From: JBBRHF01 sp038223055
GTDB taxonomy: Bacteria > Actinomycetota > Actinomycetes > JACCUZ01
Direction of reading: 5' to 3'
NCBI GenBank assembly: GCA_038223055.1
Contig: JBBRHF010000179.1
Coordinates: forward strand, 1-8,689
DNA: 8,689 nt
The translations under genes and the position numbers were made by a program. Positions 5,928 through 8,689 of the stretch are shown here, piece by piece. A model generated the notes under the pieces. It saw only the letters and a list, made by a program, of their open reading frames with translations, had not been told where the DNA came from and did not search any database. Within the stretch, counting starts at the first letter, position 1. The number at the start of each line of letters is the position of its first letter.

Positions 5928-6647
5928 TCAATCCGCTAGCACCGCGAGCTGGGCTGCGGTGAGCTCGGCGCAGCCGACGGCCGCGAGGTCGAGCAGCAGA
6001 TCGAGTCGCCCCCGGTCGAACGGTGCCCCCTCAGCGGTGCCCTGCACCTCGACATATGCCCCCTCGCCGGTCATCACGACGTTCATGTCGGTGCCGGCGC
6101 GGACATCCTCCTCATAGCACAGGTCCAGCAGCGGCTCATCGGCGACGATGCCGACCGACACCGCGGCGAGCGAGCCAAGGAGCGGCTCTCCCTTCAGGGC
6201 ACCGCGCTCGCGCAGCCAGGAGACCGCGTCGGCCAGCGCGACGTAGGCGCCGGTGACCGCGGCGGTGCGGGTCCCCCCGTCGGCCTGGAGCACGTCGCAG
6301 TCGAGCACGATGGTGTTCTCGCCGAGGCTCTTGACGTCGATGACGGCACGCAGTGAGCGCCCGATCAGCCGGGAGATCTCGTGGGTGCGCCCGCCGATGC
6401 GGCCCTTGACCGACTCGCGATCGGAGCGGGTGTTCGTCGATCGGGGCAGCATGGCGTATTCCGCCGTGACCCAGCCCTCCCCGCTCCCCCGCCGCCACCG
6501 CGGCACGCCGACGGTCACCGACGCGGCGCACAGCACCCGGGTCTTGCCGAACTCCACCAAGACCGAGCCCTCGGCGTGGTCGAGCCAGCCACGGGTGATG
6601 CTGACCGGGCGGAGCTGGTCGGGCCTGCGCCCGTCGATGCGTGACAT
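5928..6647 (-). CDS. rph: Ribonuclease PH
   Basis: RNase PH is a phosphate-dependent 3'-5' exoribonuclease that trims tRNA precursors and other RNA ends and works as a hexamer. The 239-residue length is in the family's normal range. Recognisable blocks are RPVSITRGWLDHAEGSVLVEFG near the N-terminus, EYAMLPRSTNTRSDRE (63-78), the highly conserved GRTHEISRLIGRSLRA (86-101) including the phosphate-binding region, DCDVLQADGGTRTAAVTGAY, and LCYEEDVRAGTDMNVVMTG with the catalytic acidic residues. I chose the ATG at 6647, 10 nt after the stop of the upstream MBL gene, with AGGG about 8 nt before it. A GTG at 6677 would overlap that gene by 20 nt. It is probably cotranscribed with murI and rdgB. Confidence 0.96.
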   Translation of the reverse strand: MSRIDGRRPDQLRPVSITRGWLDHAEGSVLVEFGKTRVLCAASVTVGVPRWRRGSGEGWVTAEYAMLPRSTNTRSDRESVKGRIGGRTHEISRLIGRSLRAVIDVKSLGENTIVLDCDVLQADGGTRTAAVTGAYVALADAVSWLRERGALKGEPLLGSLAAVSVGIVADEPLLDLCYEEDVRAGTDMNVVMTGEGAYVEVQGTAEGAPFDRGRLDLLLDLAAVGCAELTAAQLAVLAD

Positions 6648-6657
6648 GGGCCCGACC

Positions 6658-7404
6658 CTAGACGTCGTATCCGACACCGACCTTCGCCGCCTCGATCGGC
6701 CCGTCGAACCAGGGGCGGGCTTCGGCGAGCGTGACGGCCGGGTCGTACCAGGGCGGGACGTGGGTGAGGACCAGTCGACGTACGCCGGCGGCCTGCGCGT
6801 GCCCGGCCGCCTCCCGGCCGGACAGGTGCAGGCCGGGAGGGTGCTCGTCCCCCTCCTGCCAGCTGGCCTCGCACAGCAGCAGGTCGGCGCCTGCGGCCAG
6901 CTCGGTCAGCCGCGGCGAGGGGGCCGTGTCCCCCGAGTAGACGAGGGCGCGCCCGCCGTGCTCGACCCGGATGGCGAAGCTGGGCACGGGGTGCTCGACG
7001 CGGGCGACGGTGACGCGCAGCGGGCCGACGTCGTAGGTCGTGCCCTCGACCCATTGGGTGATCGCGAACTGCGAGTCGACCTCCATCGCGGGATCGCCGT
7101 AGGCCTGGTGGAGCCGCTCGCCAGTGCCGGCGGGGCCGTAGAGCGGGACCGGCGGGTGGCTACCGCCGGGGTGGTAGCGGCGCGCGACGTAGAGGCTGCA
7201 GACGTCGAAAAAGTGGTCCGGATGAAGGTGGGTGAGCAGGATCGCGTCGATCGCATAGATGTCGGCGTAGCGGGCCAACGAGCCCAGCGCGCCGGTGCCG
7301 AGGTCGAGCAGGATGAGGTTGCCGCCGGCCTCGACCAGGTAGCAGGACGCCGCGCTCTCGGGGCCTGGGAACGACCCCGAACAGCCGATGACGGTGAGCC
7401 TCAT
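6658..7404 (-). CDS. MBL-fold hydrolase, Rv1339-like (putative cAMP phosphodiesterase)
   Basis: This 248-residue metallo-beta-lactamase-fold protein carries a complete two-metal site: HLHPDH at 59-64, His138 in VEHPVPS, Asp159 in YSGDTAPS and His215 in LTHVPPW, plus LHLSGREA (192-199), typical of the RNase Z/phosphodiesterase branch. The N-terminal IGCSGSFPGPESAASCYLVE also fits that branch. Its position between murI and rph equals that of Rv1339 in Mycobacterium tuberculosis, reported to be an atypical class II cAMP phosphodiesterase. By synteny and motif I infer a similar cyclic-nucleotide or related phosphodiesterase role. Activity on RNA or another phosphodiester cannot be excluded. The ATG overlaps the murI stop as ATGA, indicating coupled translation; a GGGGG run sits just before it. 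Confidence 0.88.
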   Translation of the reverse strand: MRLTVIGCSGSFPGPESAASCYLVEAGGNLILLDLGTGALGSLARYADIYAIDAILLTHLHPDHFFDVCSLYVARRYHPGGSHPPVPLYGPAGTGERLHQAYGDPAMEVDSQFAITQWVEGTTYDVGPLRVTVARVEHPVPSFAIRVEHGGRALVYSGDTAPSPRLTELAAGADLLLCEASWQEGDEHPPGLHLSGREAAGHAQAAGVRRLVLTHVPPWYDPAVTLAEARPWFDGPIEAAKVGVGYDV

Positions 7405-8303
7405 CCCCCGGCCGGTCCGACGGTTGCCGGTTCGACGGGCGCTCCCTCGACGGTGGCAGGTTCGACGGGCCCTCCCTCGACGGTGGCAGCATCCTCGCGC
7501 GCTCCCTCGACGGCGGCGCGCTCGACGGTGCCCACCTCGGGCCCCAGGAACCGGCGGCTGAGCCGCTGGAACTGCAGCGGGTCACCGGTGGTGACAAACC
7601 GGTGGGTCGGCGGCGGGAGCGACCCATCGCGGGACAGCCCCTCGGCAACGAGGACGCGGTATACGTCCTTGGCCGTCTCCTCCGCGCTGGACACCAGCGT
7701 CACCCCGTCGCCCATGACGTAGCCCAGGACGCCGGTGAGCAGCGGGTAGTGCGTGCAGCCCAGAATGAGGGTGTCGACGCCCGCGGCGGCCACCGGGTCG
7801 AGGTAGTCGTGCGCGACGCTGATCAGCTCCTGGCCGCTGGTGACCCCGCTCTCCACGAACTCGACGAACCGCGGGCAGGCGCGGCTGGTCACCACGATGT
7901 CGGGGGCGGCCGCGAAGGCGTCGTCGTACGCCCGGCTGGTCTTGGTCGCGAGGGTGCTGATGACGCCCACCCGGCCGCTTCGGGTGGCGGCGACGGCGCG
8001 ACGAACGGCCGGGCGAATCACCTCGACCACGGGTACGTCGTAGCGTTCCCGGGCGTCGTGCAGGACGGCCGCGCTGGCGCTGTTGCAGGCGATCACGAGC
8101 ACCTTGACGCCTCCGGCGACCATGCCGTCGAGGCACTCGAGGGCGAACCGGCGGACCTCCGCGATCGGGCGCGGGCCGTAGGGCTGGCGGGCGGTGTCGC
8201 CGACGTAGAGCACCGGCTCGTGCGGGAGCTGGTCGAGCACGGCGCGGGCGACGGTCAGCCCGCCGAACCCGGAGTCGAAGATCCCGATCGGTGAGTCCGG
8301 CAC
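7401..8303 (-). CDS. murI: Glutamate racemase
   Basis: MurI converts L-glutamate to D-glutamate for peptidoglycan, without cofactor, using two cysteines. The sequence shows PIGIFDSGFGGLTVAR with Asp10 and Ser11, GDTARQPYG (35-43), the first catalytic Cys73 in ACNSASA and the second Cys183 in LGCTHYPLL with His185. The catalytic domain ends near residue 260. The protein is 300 residues, longer than the usual 265-280, because of a tail of 10-residue repeats (VEGAPVEPAT type) ending in GPAGG. The GTG start has no clear Shine-Dalgarno sequence but follows a TACGCT box by 7 nt, suggesting leaderless transcription. It is the first gene of the minus-strand cluster and overlaps the next by 4 nt. Confidence 0.95.
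   Translation of the reverse strand: MPDSPIGIFDSGFGGLTVARAVLDQLPHEPVLYVGDTARQPYGPRPIAEVRRFALECLDGMVAGGVKVLVIACNSASAAVLHDARERYDVPVVEVIRPAVRRAVAATRSGRVGVISTLATKTSRAYDDAFAAAPDIVVTSRACPRFVEFVESGVTSGQELISVAHDYLDPVAAAGVDTLILGCTHYPLLTGVLGYVMGDGVTLVSSAEETAKDVYRVLVAEGLSRDGSLPPPTHRFVTTGDPLQFQRLSRRFLGPEVGTVERAAVEGAREDAATVEGGPVEPATVEGAPVEPATVGPAGG
7421..7510. repeat. Three 30-bp tandem repeats encoding the MurI tail
   Basis: Units 7421-7450, 7451-7480 and 7481-7510 are similar 30-mers, each ending in the shared GCTCCCTCGAC or CCTCCCTCGAC. A partial fourth starts at 7511. They encode VEGAPVEPAT, VEGGPVEPAT and VEGAREDAAT on the minus strand. The exact 30-bp period keeps the frame, so copy number could vary without destroying the enzyme. 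Confidence 0.9.
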
Positions 8304-8310
8304 GCCCGGC

Positions 8311-8316
8311 AGCGTA
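8311..8316 (-). promoter_or_regulatory. Candidate -10 box for leaderless murI
   Basis: TACGCT on the minus strand (TAnnnT type) lies 7 nt before the murI GTG, the spacing expected if the start codon is the transcript's first codon. No good -35 is visible because the upstream DNA is the GC-rich tandem repeat. Confidence 0.35.
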
Positions 8317-8414
8317 CCCGCGCCCCGCCCCGCCTACCCGCGCCCCGCCCCGCACTACCCGCGCCCCGCCCCGCCTACCCGCGCCCCGCCCCGCCCCCGC
8401 CCCCGCCCCCGCCC
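8315..8414. repeat. GC-rich 20/21-bp tandem repeat and CCCCGC tail upstream of murI
   Basis: Four units of TACCCGCGCCCCGCCCCGCC lie at 8315-8334, 8335-8355 (one extra base and a changed end, GCAC), 8356-8375 and 8376-8395. They are followed by a run of C4-5 blocks separated by single G to 8414. On the minus strand, the murI coding sense, this is a dense series of G4-G5 runs with G-quadruplex potential directly upstream of the gene. Confidence 0.95.
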
Positions 8415-8467
8415 CATGATCGTGAAACATTCGGGTGCCCCTATCGCTCGAATGTTTCACGATCATG
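8415..8467. repeat. Perfect 19-bp inverted repeat with 15-nt loop
   Basis: The arm at 8415-8433 (starting CATGATCGTGAAACATT) is the exact reverse complement of 8449-8467, with loop 8434-8448. It is AT-richer than its surroundings and lies between the GC-rich tandem repeat and a gene-poor stretch. It has no T-run. It could be an intergenic palindromic (REP/MITE-like) element, a cruciform, or a protein-binding site. Each arm contains one half of the ParB site parS (GTGAAACA and TGTTTCAC), but in everted order. Confidence 0.95.
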
Positions 8468-8653
8468 AAACTGGCGCCCGTCCACAGGCCTCGAGCGTCC
8501 CCAGATCGGCGTCCCGCCGGGATCCACGACAGCAACCGCGGCAGGCTCGTCCTCGTGCCCGCCGTCCGAGCTCTTAGCCTGAATCCGTGGACGGGCGGGG
8601 TGGGTGTCGGCGTGGGAACGAGGAAAGTGCCTTCTGTACCGGGAGAATCTGGA

Positions 8654-8689
8654 TTGTTGACGTCCGATCCGAACCGGTTCTGGAAGGCA
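8654..8689 (+). CDS. Possible 5' end of a plus-strand gene cut by the window edge
   Basis: A TTG at 8654 (or 8657) follows GGGAG at 8641-8645 by 8 nt and opens a frame reading LLTSDPNRFWKA, which stays open to the window end with GC-rich third positions. An upstream GTG at 8627 is in the same frame. A different frame opens at GTG 8587, six nt after TAGCCT (8575-8580), another TAnnnT leaderless arrangement. No family can be recognised from so few residues. The stretch 8468-8653 otherwise shows nothing I can support. Confidence 0.25.
   Translation, partial: MLTSDPNRFWKA

Noticed and set aside
5749..5929. Ala-Pro repeat protein starting at the TGATG junction after rph
   Set aside because: It is a frame-shifted reading of the microsatellite and the rdgB gene, ending without a domain; kept only as an observation about start-site frame.
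6253..7722. 489-residue plus-strand open frame
   Set aside because: It is antisense to rph, the MBL gene and murI, with no recognisable domain.
8315..8414. CRISPR array
   Set aside because: The units are contiguous 20-21 bp repeats without unique spacers, and no cas genes are present.
8453..8472. Canonical parS site
   Set aside because: TGTTTCAC is followed by GATC and then ATGAAACT, so the contiguous 16-bp parS palindrome is not present; only half-sites match.

Overview
The window is high-GC DNA (strong G/C preference at third codon positions, GTG starts, apparent leaderless promoters) and reads as an actinobacterial chromosome. The strongest indicator is the minus-strand order murI - MBL-fold hydrolase - rph - rdgB, which matches the Rv1338-Rv1341 order of Mycobacterium tuberculosis. 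I cannot name the genus from sequence alone.

Layout, left to right. 1-467: a CCA/CCG low-complexity tract and a stretch with no gene I can support. 468-1716: a divergent pair, a VOC/glyoxalase-fold protein (minus) and a TetR-family regulator (plus), sharing a 100-bp promoter region that contains a perfect 5+3+5 palindrome. 1717-2329: a decayed stretch holding a VbhA-type Fic antitoxin whose reading frame is broken by one TAG codon; it lies at the 3' side of a tRNA-Leu(UAG) gene (2330-2410, minus). 2453-5198: a three-gene metal (Zn/Mn-type) ABC importer on the minus strand, ordered lipoprotein - ATPase - permease in the direction of transcription. 5244-8303: the rdgB/rph/MBL/murI cluster, also on the minus strand with short gaps or 4-nt overlaps. 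8304-8689: GC-rich tandem repeats directly upstream of murI, a perfect 19-bp inverted repeat, and possibly the start of a plus-strand gene cut by the window end.

How the genes work together. MurI makes D-glutamate for peptidoglycan, RNase PH trims RNA 3' ends, RdgB removes non-canonical purine triphosphates, and the MBL protein resembles the mycobacterial cAMP phosphodiesterase Rv1339. The ABC importer supplies a divalent metal. The TetR/VOC pair looks like a small self-contained sensor and detoxification or resistance unit.

The most unusual content is repeat-driven. There is a (CTGGGG)7 microsatellite inside the 5' end of rdgB, giving a Pro-Gln N-terminal extension, strong G-quadruplex potential and an in-frame 75-bp insertion flanked by 7-bp direct repeats. 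There is a 10-residue repeat tail on MurI, the tandem and inverted repeats upstream of murI, and the broken antitoxin, which still carries the SxxxEG Fic-inhibition motif. I see no CRISPR array, no transposase or integrase, and no complete new multi-gene system.
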